A DNA stretch of 64,000 nucleotides from Xanthobacteraceae bacterium (GCA_029239875.1 JARBUD010000023.1:1-64000); one strand, 5' to 3'; shown: positions 51,261-60,511, counted from the first letter of the stretch. The notes: a model not told the origin generated them from the letters alone. Translations and numbers: made by a program.

Positions 51261-53147
51261 ATGAAGAAACTCGTTCCGATCCTTCTCCTGCCCATCGTGG
51301 CGGCGCTGGCCGTCGGCGTCGTTGCGTCCCGGCTCGCGACGCAGGAGAAGCTGCGGCACGAGGTGGAAGCGATGGTGCAGGCCGCGATCGGCCGTCAGCC
51401 CGAGATCACCGGCGACGTTTCATTCTCCGTATTCCCGTGGCCGGCCATCGAGGTCGGCGGTCTGACCATCGACGACCCGCGGGCCCGGCTGGAGGTCGGC
51501 GAGGCGCGCATCGTGCTCAACCTCCTGCCGCTGCTGACCGGGCGCGCCAGCCCGGACTATATCGAGCTGACCGACGCCGACCTCACCCTCGCCGATCCCG
51601 GCGACAGCATGCAGGCGCTGGGCGCCCTGATCACCGGCCTCGGCGCCGCCGAATCCGATGCCGACCTCTATGTCACCGACGGCAGCGTGAAGGTCGCGCA
51701 CGGCGAGGGCGGCGAGATGCTTATTCCGCAGGCTGATATGCGTATCAGCTGGCGCGGCGGCCGCGACGTGGCCGCCAAGGGCCGGGCGACCTGGCGCGGC
51801 GAGCCGCTGGATATCGATCTCAACCTGTCCGGCCTTGATGCGCTCGCCTCCGGCGGCATCGGCAGCCTGAAGCTCGCCGTGTCCGGGACGCCGGCGGAGC
51901 TGTCCTTCCAGGGCGGCGCACGGCTTGCCGGCGGACCGGTGGTGACCGGCACGCTCGCCATCGCCTCGCGCCAGCTGCGCGACGCGCTGGAATGGCTCGA
52001 CCTCGACGCGCCGACCGAGCGCGGCTTTGGCAATTTCGCCCTCAACGCCAGCGCGCAGCTCTCCGCCAAGGGCGCGGTGCTGGGCGAGGCGCGCATCGAG
52101 CTCGACGGCAATGCCGGCGTCGGCGGCTTCAATCTGCGCTTCGACGGCGGCCGGGCCACCGTGCAGGGCTCGCTGGCGAGTGAGCGGCTCGATCTCTCGC
52201 CCTATGGCCAGCTTGCGCTGTCCGGTAGCCAGGGCGGCACCTGGAGCAGCGACGCCATCGACCTGCGCCGCACCCGCGCGCTCGACGTCGACCTCCGCCT
52301 CTCCGCCCAGCAGGTGCGCGCGGGCGACGCCGAGCTGCAGCGCATGGCGGCGAGCGCGACGCTGAGGGGTGGCAAGCTCTCCCTCACCATCGGCGAGGCC
52401 GAGGCGTGGGGCGGCCTCTTCCGCGCCGCGCTGCACGTCTCGCCGCTCGACAAGGCCGCCGGCGCCAGGAATGCCGGTGCCCAAGAGGCGGCTGCCCAAG
52501 CGGCCGGCGCCGACGTGCGCGTCGACCTCTCGGCCGACGACGTGGCGCTGGCGCAGGCGCTCGGCGAATTGTTCGGGATGCCGCGGCTGGAAGGGAACGG
52601 CTCCTTCCGCCTCTCGGCCGGCGGGTCGGGCGCCAGCATCATGGACATCGTGGCCAATCTGAACGGCACCTTCACGCTGAGCGGCGAGCAGGGGGCACTC
52701 GTCGGCATCGACGTCGGACGCGTCCTGGCGCGGCTGGAGAAGCGCCCGCTCTCCGGCGCCGGCGATCTGCGCGGCGGACGCACGCCCTATGACAGCATCG
52801 CCATCGACGCCAGCATCGAGGATGGCATCGCCAAGCTCGACCGCGTCGACCTCGCCAGCGCCAAGCTGCGGGTCGGCCTCGCCGGCGAGAGTTCCATCGC
52901 CGCGCGCGACCTCGACTTCGCCGGCACCGCCCAGCTGGTCGGTCCGCCGGCCGATGCGAAAGCAGCCGCAAATCCGGACGCGGCGGTGGCGACGCCGGCT
53001 TCCTTCGAGCTGCCCTTCATCGTTCGCGGCGACTGGGATCGGCCCATCGTACTGCCGGACCCGCAGGCGCTGATCCGCCGCTCCGGCGCCGCAAGGCCGC
53101 TGTTCGGCGGGCCCGACAAGATGGGCATCGCCGGCCCGCTGCCGTGA
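51261..53147 (+). CDS. AsmA-family protein
   Basis: A 628-aa protein with an N-terminal membrane anchor (KKLVPILLLPIVAALAVGVV) followed by a long beta-rich periplasmic region with repeated glycine- and serine-flanked strands. ISFSVFPWPAIEVGGLTIDDPR near the start and a C-terminal AsmA_2-like part (RMAASATLRGGKLSLTIGEAEAWGG, FRLSAGGSGASIMDIVANLNGTFTLSGEQGALVGIDV) define the family. AsmA-like proteins are bridge-like lipid-transfer or outer-membrane homeostasis factors. Single gene, plus strand. Confidence 0.85.
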   Translation: MKKLVPILLLPIVAALAVGVVASRLATQEKLRHEVEAMVQAAIGRQPEITGDVSFSVFPWPAIEVGGLTIDDPRARLEVGEARIVLNLLPLLTGRASPDYIELTDADLTLADPGDSMQALGALITGLGAAESDADLYVTDGSVKVAHGEGGEMLIPQADMRISWRGGRDVAAKGRATWRGEPLDIDLNLSGLDALASGGIGSLKLAVSGTPAELSFQGGARLAGGPVVTGTLAIASRQLRDALEWLDLDAPTERGFGNFALNASAQLSAKGAVLGEARIELDGNAGVGGFNLRFDGGRATVQGSLASERLDLSPYGQLALSGSQGGTWSSDAIDLRRTRALDVDLRLSAQQVRAGDAELQRMAASATLRGGKLSLTIGEAEAWGGLFRAALHVSPLDKAAGARNAGAQEAAAQAAGADVRVDLSADDVALAQALGELFGMPRLEGNGSFRLSAGGSGASIMDIVANLNGTFTLSGEQGALVGIDVGRVLARLEKRPLSGAGDLRGGRTPYDSIAIDASIEDGIAKLDRVDLASAKLRVGLAGESSIAARDLDFAGTAQLVGPPADAKAAANPDAAVATPASFELPFIVRGDWDRPIVLPDPQALIRRSGAARPLFGGPDKMGIAGPLP

Positions 53148-53168
53148 GATCCTGACCCCTTCACTTTC

Positions 53169-53252
53169 CCTCATCCCCGGGTTTGACCCGGGGACCCAGC
53201 CTTTCGGCCTGTACCCGGTCACTGGGTGGCCGGGTCAGCCCGGTCATGAGGG
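53169..53252. repeat. Intergenic palindromic repeat, type C
   Basis: CCTCATCCCCGGGTTTGACCCGGGG opens it, with a 6-bp inner stem, and CCGGGTCAGCCCGGTCATGAGG closes it as the inverted end. Only one copy of this type was seen. It lies between converging genes and probably ends both transcripts. Confidence 0.7.
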
Positions 53253-53279
53253 CGGAGGGTGGCTGCCGCCGAGCGGGGC

Positions 53280-54143
53280 TCAGGCCGTGGGTGCGCCCCA
53301 CGCCTCCTCGACCTCCTGCAGATAGCGCTGCGAGACCGGGACGCGGCGGCCGTTCTTCAACAATACCGAGCCCGCGCGTGCCGCCCGCTCGAAGCGCTCT
53401 ACCGCCTCCTCCGCGACCCACCAGGAGCGGTGCACCTGCCGCCCTGCGACCGGGTCGGTCTCGGCGATGGCATCGCGCAGGCGCATCAGCACCAGCGCCG
53501 AGCCACGCCCGGTGTGCACGCGCACATAATGGTCCTGCATCTCCAGGCACAGGATCGGGCCGCGCAGCTCGGGCGGAAGACGGGCGATCAGAAGGGAGGT
53601 CGACGGGGAGGCGGGCCGCATATCGTCCGCGACGGCGGGCGCAGGATCGATGACGGGGGCAGGGACCGGCCGGGAGGCCGTCCCCCGGACGAACGCCGGC
53701 ACCAGCCGGTCGCCGAGCAGGGTCACCACCGATCCGACGACGACGATCTGGAAGTAGAGCTCGGAGACTTCGCCGACGGAGGCTTCCCATCCGTTCAGGG
53801 CGTTGATGGCCACCCCGGTGACGGGGATCATCGGCACGGCGGCGAGGGCGATCACCGCCACGCGCCGGGCGCCGGGGCCGAGCTCCTTGAACAGCGCGCT
53901 CCGGTCCAGCCAGAGTTCCGTCAGCGCCGCCACTATGAACCAGGAGGCGAACAGGCCGCACCAGAATCCCAGCCGCGCCAGGAACGATTCTTCCTCGACG
54001 CCGAACGGCCCCACCCAGGTGAACACCGGCGCCAGGGCCAGCGCCAGGCAAAGCTCCGCCGAGCGCCGCCGCAGCCAGTCCTCGCTTATCGCTTCGTTCA
54101 TCCCCTTCGCGAATTCGCGCATCGCGAAAAGCTCCGTGCCCAT
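53280..54143 (-). CDS. Membrane-bound LytTR-domain transcription regulator
   Basis: About 287 aa. Four membrane helices (about 30-45, 55-75, 90-110 and 128-148) precede a cytoplasmic LytTR DNA-binding domain (about 185-280) with PPELRGPILCLEMQDHYVRVHTGRG, LVLMRLRDAI, GRQVHRSWWVA and LKNGRRVPVSQRYLQEV. Such membrane-LytTR proteins act without a separate receiver domain. Start choice is uncertain: GTG 54155, ATG 54143 or ATG 54119, the last having the better-placed GGAG. Confidence 0.85.
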   Translation of the reverse strand: MGTELFAMREFAKGMNEAISEDWLRRRSAELCLALALAPVFTWVGPFGVEEESFLARLGFWCGLFASWFIVAALTELWLDRSALFKELGPGARRVAVIALAAVPMIPVTGVAINALNGWEASVGEVSELYFQIVVVGSVVTLLGDRLVPAFVRGTASRPVPAPVIDPAPAVADDMRPASPSTSLLIARLPPELRGPILCLEMQDHYVRVHTGRGSALVLMRLRDAIAETDPVAGRQVHRSWWVAEEAVERFERAARAGSVLLKNGRRVPVSQRYLQEVEEAWGAPTA

Positions 54144-54267
54144 GCCTGACGGCACCGTAACGAAGAATCTGGCGCAAATACGAAGCCGCGCTGGTTGTCC
54201 GGCGCCCGTGACGCGATGAACGGCTTGGAAATTCTAGGCCCGTCCAGTTGTGCTTCCGAGCTGACCA

Positions 54268-54951
54268 GTGAAACCGCACTCCTTGCAAGAAGAATTCCTG
54301 CACCCGGCGCTCCGCGCGCCGCAACCCGCCTCCGCAAGGCAGGCGAGCCCCTATCTCGACCAGAGCCGGCGTATCGCCCTGATCGGCGTCCTGGTGGCGG
54401 TGGCGGCCGGGTGCCTCTTCGTCTCCGACAGCCTGTGGGGCCGCGATTCCCTGATGGAGAGCGTGCTCACGAGCCTCGGCCAGTGCCTGATCATGGCCGC
54501 CGTGCTGGGGCGCCTGTGGTCGACGCTCTATATCGGCGGGCGCAAGAATGCCTGCCTGGTGACCAGGGGGCCTTACTCGCTCTCGCGCAACCCGCTCTAC
54601 TTCTTCTCGATCCTCGGTGCGGTCGGCGCCGGGCTCGTCTTTGGCAGCCTGCTGGTGGCGGCTCTGCTCGGCGGCTCCATCTATCTGCTGCTCGATCGCG
54701 CCGCGCGCGACGAGGCGGAGCTGCTGCACGGCAGCTTCGGACAGTCCTATGCCGATTACGCCGAGCGCGTTCCGCTGCTCTGGCCGCGCCTCTCGGGCTA
54801 CGAGGACGCCACGGAGCCGGGCTTCCGCCCCTCGGCGCTCGGCCGCGCGCTGCGCGACGGCCTGCTGTTCCTGATGCTGCTGCCGGCCGCCGAGATCGCC
54901 GGCTACGCCAAGGCCGCCGGCCAGCTGCCGCGGCTTGTCCCGCTGTTCTGA
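54268..54951 (+). CDS. Isoprenylcysteine carboxyl methyltransferase-like membrane protein
   Basis: A 227-aa membrane protein with about five helices. The signature GPYSLSRNPLYFFSILG is that of ICMT/PEMT-type methyltransferases, and DEAELLHGSFGQSYADYAERVPLLWP is the conserved C-terminal part that binds SAM. The methyl acceptor in bacteria is unknown. GTG start. Its stop lies 5 bp before the left repeat of the integrated island, so before integration it converged on the histidine kinase gene. Confidence 0.85.
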   Translation: MKPHSLQEEFLHPALRAPQPASARQASPYLDQSRRIALIGVLVAVAAGCLFVSDSLWGRDSLMESVLTSLGQCLIMAAVLGRLWSTLYIGGRKNACLVTRGPYSLSRNPLYFFSILGAVGAGLVFGSLLVAALLGGSIYLLLDRAARDEAELLHGSFGQSYADYAERVPLLWPRLSGYEDATEPGFRPSALGRALRDGLLFLMLLPAAEIAGYAKAAGQLPRLVPLF

Positions 54952-54956
54952 AACCT

Positions 54957-54988
54957 ACTCCGCCAGCACGCGCGTCGAGGGGAAGGTG
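54957..54988. repeat. attL: 32-bp direct repeat at the left island end
   Basis: This 32-bp string (ACTCCGCCAGCACGCG... to GGAAGGTG) is identical to 63831-63862. It copies the last codons of the histidine kinase gene at the right end. The first flanking bases on each side differ (T before here, C before the right copy). Confidence 0.95.
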
Positions 54989-55006
54989 CTTCCGGAAGAG
55001 TGACGT

Positions 55007-55018
55007 AGGTTGTTGATC
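55007..55018. repeat. Candidate left integrase arm site
   Basis: AGGTTGTTGATC, 18 bp inside attL. Its exact inverted copy GATCAACAACCT is at 63806-63817, 13 bp inside attR. A second shared motif, CACTGGACCAAA, lies in direct orientation at 55050-55061 and 63772-63783. Confidence 0.5.
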
Positions 55019-55124
55019 AGGCTAGAGATTTTCGGCCGTCGATGCGTTGCACTGGACCAAAAACTTGGATTGCCGTCAAGCGACGCGCGATAATTTTCGC
55101 CAGCGGTGTGAGCGCGTATCTGAG

Positions 55125-55970
55125 TTAGGCAGATAAGTGAGATTCCCCCTCCGGGGTGGGGCCTCCGTTAACTCGGGCATCGAGGTCGAGCAGCCAACGT
55201 AGGTAGCTGGCCCCTTGGCTAACCATCAGCGCGCCCAAGCTCTGCGGCATATCATGAGGCTCCTCGCTCCCCGGCGCGTGACGCTCGAAATGCGCAGCGT
55301 CAATCCAGTCCTTGTAGCCATTAAGGGCCGCTGTAGCTTCACGCGCGAGCTGAGGCGTGCCGGAATAAACGGCTTGCACGAGCGGGCCGTAGACCTGTTC
55401 GACCCGGCCTGCGACGAGACGAGGCTGCGCAGGGTCCACCAGTCTGAACAGCGCCTCGTTGGCTCGAAAGGTATGATACGTCGCAGACGACCAGTTGGGA
55501 TTGATGGGCGTAAGGGCGGCCTGTCCCAACTCGAACTCCGCCCGTACAGCGCGATAACGAGCGTTGGTGAGACCCGCGAGAGCGGAGCGAACGGCAGCCG
55601 CGAACTCTAGGTCGACCTTGGGGCGAACTGAACCATCCTCCGCGACTTCGTAAGCGACACTCTCCTGAGCGAAAATCGCATTGACGCGGGCAATGATCGG
55701 CGGGCGCCGGTCCTGCTGGCGCGTGCAAATGGCCAGCGTGACAAAGTCGAGCAGGTCCCTGAGTGGGCAATCCTTCAGCCATCCGTCCCAGTTATAGCTG
55801 TCCCACACGAATGGTACTTCTGCCCCCAACTCGCGACGGATAAGCGCGGCCAATTCACTAGAGAGCCATCTTTCATTATCCGCGAGTGCGAGAAGGCGAA
55901 CGCGTAGTCGACGGCTATCAGGAAGCAGCGCCTCCGGCTGCATGTAGGCTCGGCTGTAGAGCGTCGGCAT
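55125..55970 (-). CDS. Hypothetical protein with AbiJ-NTD4-like N-terminal region
   Basis: A 281-aa protein of unknown function. The segments PLRDLLDFVTLAI and ARVNAIFAQESVAYEVAEDG, followed by a predicted helical part, resemble the AbiJ N-terminal domain 4 found in abortive-infection proteins; the resemblance was seen by eye and is weak. The C-terminal half (FRANEALFRLV, YSGTPQLAREATAALNGYKDW) is helical with no motif known to me. An ATG at 56111 would add 47 residues of low plausibility; ATG 55970 follows GGGAAG. It is divergent from the serine recombinase gene. A defence role is inferred from the island setting. Confidence 0.5.
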   Translation of the reverse strand: MPTLYSRAYMQPEALLPDSRRLRVRLLALADNERWLSSELAALIRRELGAEVPFVWDSYNWDGWLKDCPLRDLLDFVTLAICTRQQDRRPPIIARVNAIFAQESVAYEVAEDGSVRPKVDLEFAAAVRSALAGLTNARYRAVRAEFELGQAALTPINPNWSSATYHTFRANEALFRLVDPAQPRLVAGRVEQVYGPLVQAVYSGTPQLAREATAALNGYKDWIDAAHFERHAPGSEEPHDMPQSLGALMVSQGASYLRWLLDLDARVNGGPTPEGESHLSA

Positions 55971-56141
55971 GAAGGGCTTCCCGTGGGACGAGGAAAGTAC
56001 CACAACGTCTGATCCGTCCAATAGACCTTGCCCATCCGGACACGTCCGCTTCTGCGCCCAAGTGCGTCCAATAGGATGGGTGTTGACATTTTGGTCGCGC
56101 TCGACTCTCATGCCTAGACCTTTTGGACACGAGGGTAGGGC

Positions 56142-56903
56142 ATGGCGCGTATTGTCGATCCGCTTGAACGGCTGCTAAAGCAGCAGCAGAAGCTCGAACG
56201 CCAGCGGGCGCGGCTGGAGCGCGAGGTGGCGCAGCGTGCCGGGATGCCACCGCGCGAAGAGTCGCTCCAGCCACGGCCGAACGGCACGCCTATGCCAGCC
56301 CCGGCGCCGCTGCTGGTCGGCTATGCCCGCACCTCCACGGCGGAGCAGGCGGCCGGGCTGGAAGCCCAGCAGCGTGACCTTGGCGCGGCGGGGTGCGGTC
56401 GGGTGTTCAGCGAGCAGGCATCGTCGATCGGCAGCCGGGCGGAGCTGTCGCGGGCGTTGGACTTCGTGCGCGAGGGGGACACGCTGGTCGTCACTAAAAT
56501 TGACCGGCTCGCGCGCTCCACCATCCACCTGTGGGAAATCGTCCGTGACCTCGACATAAAGGGCGTCAGCTTGCGGGTGCTGAACCTCGGGGGCGAGATG
56601 GTGGACACACGCAGCGCCACCGGGCGGTTGATCCTCAACATCTTCGCGGGGTTTGCCCAGTTCGAGCGCGAGATGATGCTGGAACGCCAGAAGGAGGGCA
56701 TCGCCAAGGCTAAGGCCGAAGGCCGCTACACCGGCCGCAAGCCTTCGGCGCGGCTGAAGGCGGATGACGCACGGCGCCTGCATGCCGAGGGCAAGACCGT
56801 GACGGAGATAGCCAAGGCTCTCGGCATTGGCCGAGCAAGCGTGTATCGAGCGCTAGAGACGGCGCCGGGGACCGCACAGGATACCGCATTGCCGGTCGCG
56901 TGA
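56142..56903 (+). CDS. Serine recombinase (resolvase/invertase family) with N-terminal extension
   Basis: A 253-aa protein. Residues 1-55 form a glutamine/arginine-rich, coiled-coil-like extension (LKQQQKLERQRARLEREVAQR) not usual in this family. The catalytic domain follows: GYARTSTAEQ with the serine nucleophile, TKIDRLARS with arginine, and the long E-helix ILNIFAGFAQFEREMMLERQ. A C-terminal helix-turn-helix (TEIAKALGIGRASVYRAL) binds DNA. It may resolve, invert or excise DNA within the island, distinct from the tyrosine integrase. GAGGGTAGGG precedes the ATG. Confidence 0.9.
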   Translation: MARIVDPLERLLKQQQKLERQRARLEREVAQRAGMPPREESLQPRPNGTPMPAPAPLLVGYARTSTAEQAAGLEAQQRDLGAAGCGRVFSEQASSIGSRAELSRALDFVREGDTLVVTKIDRLARSTIHLWEIVRDLDIKGVSLRVLNLGGEMVDTRSATGRLILNIFAGFAQFEREMMLERQKEGIAKAKAEGRYTGRKPSARLKADDARRLHAEGKTVTEIAKALGIGRASVYRALETAPGTAQDTALPVA

Positions 56904-56947
56904 CGGAAGGCTAGCCTCGCAGCTCTCCTCGTGTCACTTGGGCCGGC

Positions 56948-59900
56948 ATGACCGACGTCGAGCGCTTCATTTCCCGTTGGACAGGCCGCGACGGCGGGCA
57001 GGAGCGCGCCAACTACGCCCTGTTCCTCACAGAGTTCTGCCGCTTGATAGGCGTGGAGTCGCCGGAGCCGGCTGCGCACGCCACCGAGCTGAACGCCTAT
57101 GTCTTCGAGCGGGCTGTGACGTTCCGCGAGCCGGACGGCTCCACCGCGAAAGGCCGCATCGACCTCTACAAGCGCGGCTGCTTCGTGCTGGAGGCCAAGC
57201 AGAGCCGGCAGGGCGAGGGGCCGAAAGCCGCAGCGGGCGGGGAGCAGCAGCAGGCGCTCTCCCCCATTGAGGAGCCGCCGCAGGGGCGCCGCGTGAGCCG
57301 CCGCTGGGACGTGTTGATGATGAACGCCCGCCGTCAGGCGGAGGACTACGCCAAGGCGCTGCCGCCTGCCGAGGGCTGGCCGCCCTTCCTCATCGTCTGC
57401 GATGTCGGCAACTGCTTCGAGCTGTATGCGGACTTCTCCGGGCAGGGGAAGAACTATGCGCAGTTTCCGGATCGGCAGGGCTTCCGCATCTTCCTCCAAG
57501 ACCTGCGCTCGGAAGAGATCCGGGAGCGGCTGAAAAAGGTCTGGACCGACCCGCACAGCCTCGACCCGACCAAGCGCGCCGCCAAGGTCACGCGCGACAT
57601 TGCCGAGCGCCTCGCCAAGGTGTCGAAGTTCCTTGAGGAGCAGCGCGGGGCGGACGGCAGACCGCGCTACAAGCGCGAGGCCATCGCCTCCTTCCTCATG
57701 CGCTGCCTGTTTACGATGTTCGCGGAGGACGTGGAGCTTATTCCGAAGGAGAGCTTCAAGCGCGTGCTGGACCGCTGCCGGGCGAACCCGGAACTGCTGC
57801 CGGAGCTGGTAGGGCAGCTCTGGGAAGCGATGGACGCCGGCACCTTCGCCTTCGCCATCGAGGCCAAGGTGAAGCGCTTCAACGGCTACCTGTTCAAGGA
57901 TCGGACGGTGCTGCCGCTGCCGCGCGAGGAGATTGGCGAGCTGTTCGAGGCCGCCAAGGCCAACTGGCGCGAGGTGGAACCGGCCATCTTCGGCACGCTG
58001 CTGGAGCAGGCATTAGACCCGGTGGAGCGGCGTAAGCTCGGCGCGCACTACACCCCGCGCGCCTATGTCGAGCGGCTGGTAGTCGCTACCGTCATCGAAC
58101 CGCTGCGGGCGGAATGGGACCTCGTGCGCGCCACCGCCGAGCGGCTGAGCAGCGAGAGCAATCCCGGAGCCGCTTTGGCGGAGGTGACGAAGTTCCATGC
58201 GCAGCTTTGCGGCGTGCGCGTGCTGGACCCCGCCTGCGGCACCGGCAACTTCCTCTATGTCGCCCTGGAGCTGATGAAGCGGCTGGAAGGCGAGGTGCTG
58301 GAAGCGGTGGCTGACCTTGGCGGGCAGGAAGCGCTAGGTCTGGACCGCCACACCATCGACCCGCACCAGTTTCTCGGCATGGAGCTGAACCCGCACGCCG
58401 CCGCCATTGCCGAGCTGGTGGTGTGGATCGGCTTCCTGCAATGGTTTTTCCGCACGCAAGGCGGTCAGCCGACCGAGCCTATTCTGCGCGACTTCAAGAC
58501 CATCAAGGCGATGGACGCGGTGCTGCTGCACGACGGCAGCGAACCGGCGCTGGACGAGGCGAGCCGGCCGGTGATGCAGATGGATGCGGAGGGGCGCCGC
58601 GTGCCGGTGCTCGCCTTCCGCAACCCGCGCCTGCCGCCATGGCCGGAAGCGGAGTACATCGTCGGCAACCCGCCCTTCATCGGCGGGAAGGATGTGCGCG
58701 GCCGGCTGGGCGATGGCTATGCCAAGGCGCTGTGGGCGGCGCACCCGCACATGAACGAGAGCGCCGATTTCGTCATGTACTGGTGGGACCGCGCGGCCGA
58801 CTTGCTGACCCGTCGCGGAACCCGGCTGCGGCGGTTCGGGTTCGTCACCACCAATTCCATCACGCAGGAGTTTTCCCGCCGCGTCATGGCGGCGCGGATG
58901 AAGGCGAAGAAGCCCATTTCGCTGCTGATGGCGATACCGGACCACCCGTGGACCAAAGCCACCCGCGACGCGGCGGCGGTGCGCATTGCCATGACGGTGG
59001 CGTCGACCGGCAAGCACGACGGCGTGCTGAGCGAAGTCGTGCGCGAGGGGGGGCTGGAAGGCGACGCACCGACAATCGAGTACGCGGACTACCGAGGCGA
59101 GATCAATCCTGACCTGACCGTTGGCGCCGATGTAACAAGCGCGACAGGCCTTCGCTCCAACGACTTCATTTCGTCGCCCGGCATGAAGCTCCACGGTTCA
59201 GGCTTCATCATCAGCCCAGCCGAAGCCGAAGCTGTGGGTCTAGGCAAGCGTGAGGGCCTAGAAGCATTTGTGCGGCCGTATCGGAATGGCCGTGACCTCG
59301 CAGCACGTGGGCGCGGCGTCCTTGTCATCGACCTGTTTGGGTTGGAGGAAGAGGAGGTGCGTCGGGATTACCCCGAGGTATATCAGCGCTTGTTGACAGT
59401 GCGTGCCGCACGAGATGAGCAATGCCTCCGGTCGAACACGCCCGATGCAATCGAATACGCTAAGCGCTGGTGGGTGTTTGGAAAGCCGCGACAGGAGCTG
59501 AGAGGAGCACTGAGGGGGCTGCGCCGCTACGTTGCTACGGTTGAGACATCGAAGCACAGGGTCTTCCAGTTCCTGCCGGAGGATATCGTTCCGGACAATA
59601 TGCTCGTATGCATTGCCAGCGAGGATGCGTTTGTTCTTGGCGTTCTGTCGTCCCGGACGCACGTCGTTTGGGCTCTGCGTGCCGGTGGATGGCTCGGCAT
59701 CGGCAATGACCCGCGTTACTCCAAATCGCGGGTCTTCGACCCTTTCCCCTTCCCGGACGCCTCCGAGCCACTGAAAGTCGACATCCGCGCCGTTGCTGAG
59801 GAACTAGACGCCTTCCGCAAGGCCCGGCAGGTGGAGCATCCGCGTCTGACCCTCACGCAGATGTACAATGTGCTGGAGAAGCTGAGAGTCGGCGCACCAC

Positions 59901-60418
59901 TCGACGAGGACGACGAGCGCATCCGCGACGAGGGATTGGTACTGGTTCTGAAAGAGCTGCACGACCGGCTCGACGCGCGGGTGTTGGATGCCTATGGCTG
60001 GCCGCATAACCTTTCCGACGAGGACATCATCGCCCGCCTCGTGGCGCTCAACAAGCAGCGCGCCAAGGAGGAGGCTCGGGGCCTGATCCGCTGGCTGCGG
60101 CCAGACTACCAGAAGGCCCGCGCCGGCCTCGCGACCTCCGTGCGGCCGGAAGAGACGCAGGACAGCATGGCACTGGTGGTGGACGCCGCTAGGGAGCAGA
60201 AGCCGCAATTCCCGGCGGACGAGGTGGAGCGTACCGCCGCTATCATGGCCGCGCTTGCCAACGCCTCCGGCACCGTGGATGCCGCCGCCATCGCCGCGGG
60301 CTTCCGGCAGGGCAAGCGTGTCGAGCCGCAGATACAGGCCACCCTCGCCTCACTGGTCCGCATGGGCTTTGCCAGCAGCCCGGACGGCCGCAGCTTCATG
60401 TTCCGCCGCGTGGCATGA
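56948..60418 (+). CDS. MmeI-like type II restriction-modification enzyme (nuclease-methyltransferase fusion)
   Basis: A 1156-aa single-chain enzyme. The N-terminal nuclease domain has a PD-(D/E)xK site (D72, E82 and K84, in GRIDLYKRGCFVLEAKQ). A helical spacer follows. The amino-methyltransferase core has motif I DPACGTGNF (427-435), LGMELNPHAAAIAELVVWIGF, and catalytic motif IV NPPF (574-577). A target recognition domain follows (about 714-940), then a helical C-terminus. MmeI-type enzymes methylate one strand and cut at a fixed distance. There is no separate methylase or specificity subunit. The DNA for the recognition domain is lower in GC than the rest, a sign of domain exchange. Confidence 0.88.
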   Translation: MTDVERFISRWTGRDGGQERANYALFLTEFCRLIGVESPEPAAHATELNAYVFERAVTFREPDGSTAKGRIDLYKRGCFVLEAKQSRQGEGPKAAAGGEQQQALSPIEEPPQGRRVSRRWDVLMMNARRQAEDYAKALPPAEGWPPFLIVCDVGNCFELYADFSGQGKNYAQFPDRQGFRIFLQDLRSEEIRERLKKVWTDPHSLDPTKRAAKVTRDIAERLAKVSKFLEEQRGADGRPRYKREAIASFLMRCLFTMFAEDVELIPKESFKRVLDRCRANPELLPELVGQLWEAMDAGTFAFAIEAKVKRFNGYLFKDRTVLPLPREEIGELFEAAKANWREVEPAIFGTLLEQALDPVERRKLGAHYTPRAYVERLVVATVIEPLRAEWDLVRATAERLSSESNPGAALAEVTKFHAQLCGVRVLDPACGTGNFLYVALELMKRLEGEVLEAVADLGGQEALGLDRHTIDPHQFLGMELNPHAAAIAELVVWIGFLQWFFRTQGGQPTEPILRDFKTIKAMDAVLLHDGSEPALDEASRPVMQMDAEGRRVPVLAFRNPRLPPWPEAEYIVGNPPFIGGKDVRGRLGDGYAKALWAAHPHMNESADFVMYWWDRAADLLTRRGTRLRRFGFVTTNSITQEFSRRVMAARMKAKKPISLLMAIPDHPWTKATRDAAAVRIAMTVASTGKHDGVLSEVVREGGLEGDAPTIEYADYRGEINPDLTVGADVTSATGLRSNDFISSPGMKLHGSGFIISPAEAEAVGLGKREGLEAFVRPYRNGRDLAARGRGVLVIDLFGLEEEEVRRDYPEVYQRLLTVRAARDEQCLRSNTPDAIEYAKRWWVFGKPRQELRGALRGLRRYVATVETSKHRVFQFLPEDIVPDNMLVCIASEDAFVLGVLSSRTHVVWALRAGGWLGIGNDPRYSKSRVFDPFPFPDASEPLKVDIRAVAEELDAFRKARQVEHPRLTLTQMYNVLEKLRVGAPLDEDDERIRDEGLVLVLKELHDRLDARVLDAYGWPHNLSDEDIIARLVALNKQRAKEEARGLIRWLRPDYQKARAGLATSVRPEETQDSMALVVDAAREQKPQFPADEVERTAAIMAALANASGTVDAAAIAAGFRQGKRVEPQIQATLASLVRMGFASSPDGRSFMFRRVA

Positions 60419-60457
60419 GGCGCGTCGGCGTGATGGGGTTGCGAACCGCATCCGCGT

Positions 60458-60493
60458 GAATTAATTCGCGTCTGTCTGTCGGGGGACGGACGC
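60458..60493. promoter_or_regulatory. Palindrome and hairpin upstream of the zinc-ribbon gene
   Basis: GAATTAATTC (60458-60467) is a perfect 10-bp palindrome. It is followed by a hairpin with 9-bp arms and one mismatch (GCGTCTGTC at 60468-60476, GACGGACGC at 60485-60493). The pair sits 18 bp before the next start. It may end the restriction-modification transcript or act as an operator for the zinc-ribbon/ParB-like operon. Confidence 0.35.
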
Positions 60494-60511
60494 AGATTTC
60501 TCGGGTTTCGC

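Noticed and set aside
56948-60418. Type I or BREX (PglX) methyltransferase
   Set aside because: An N-terminal PD-(D/E)xK nuclease lies in the same chain and no helicase, specificity subunit or BREX partner is present, so an MmeI-like enzyme fits better.
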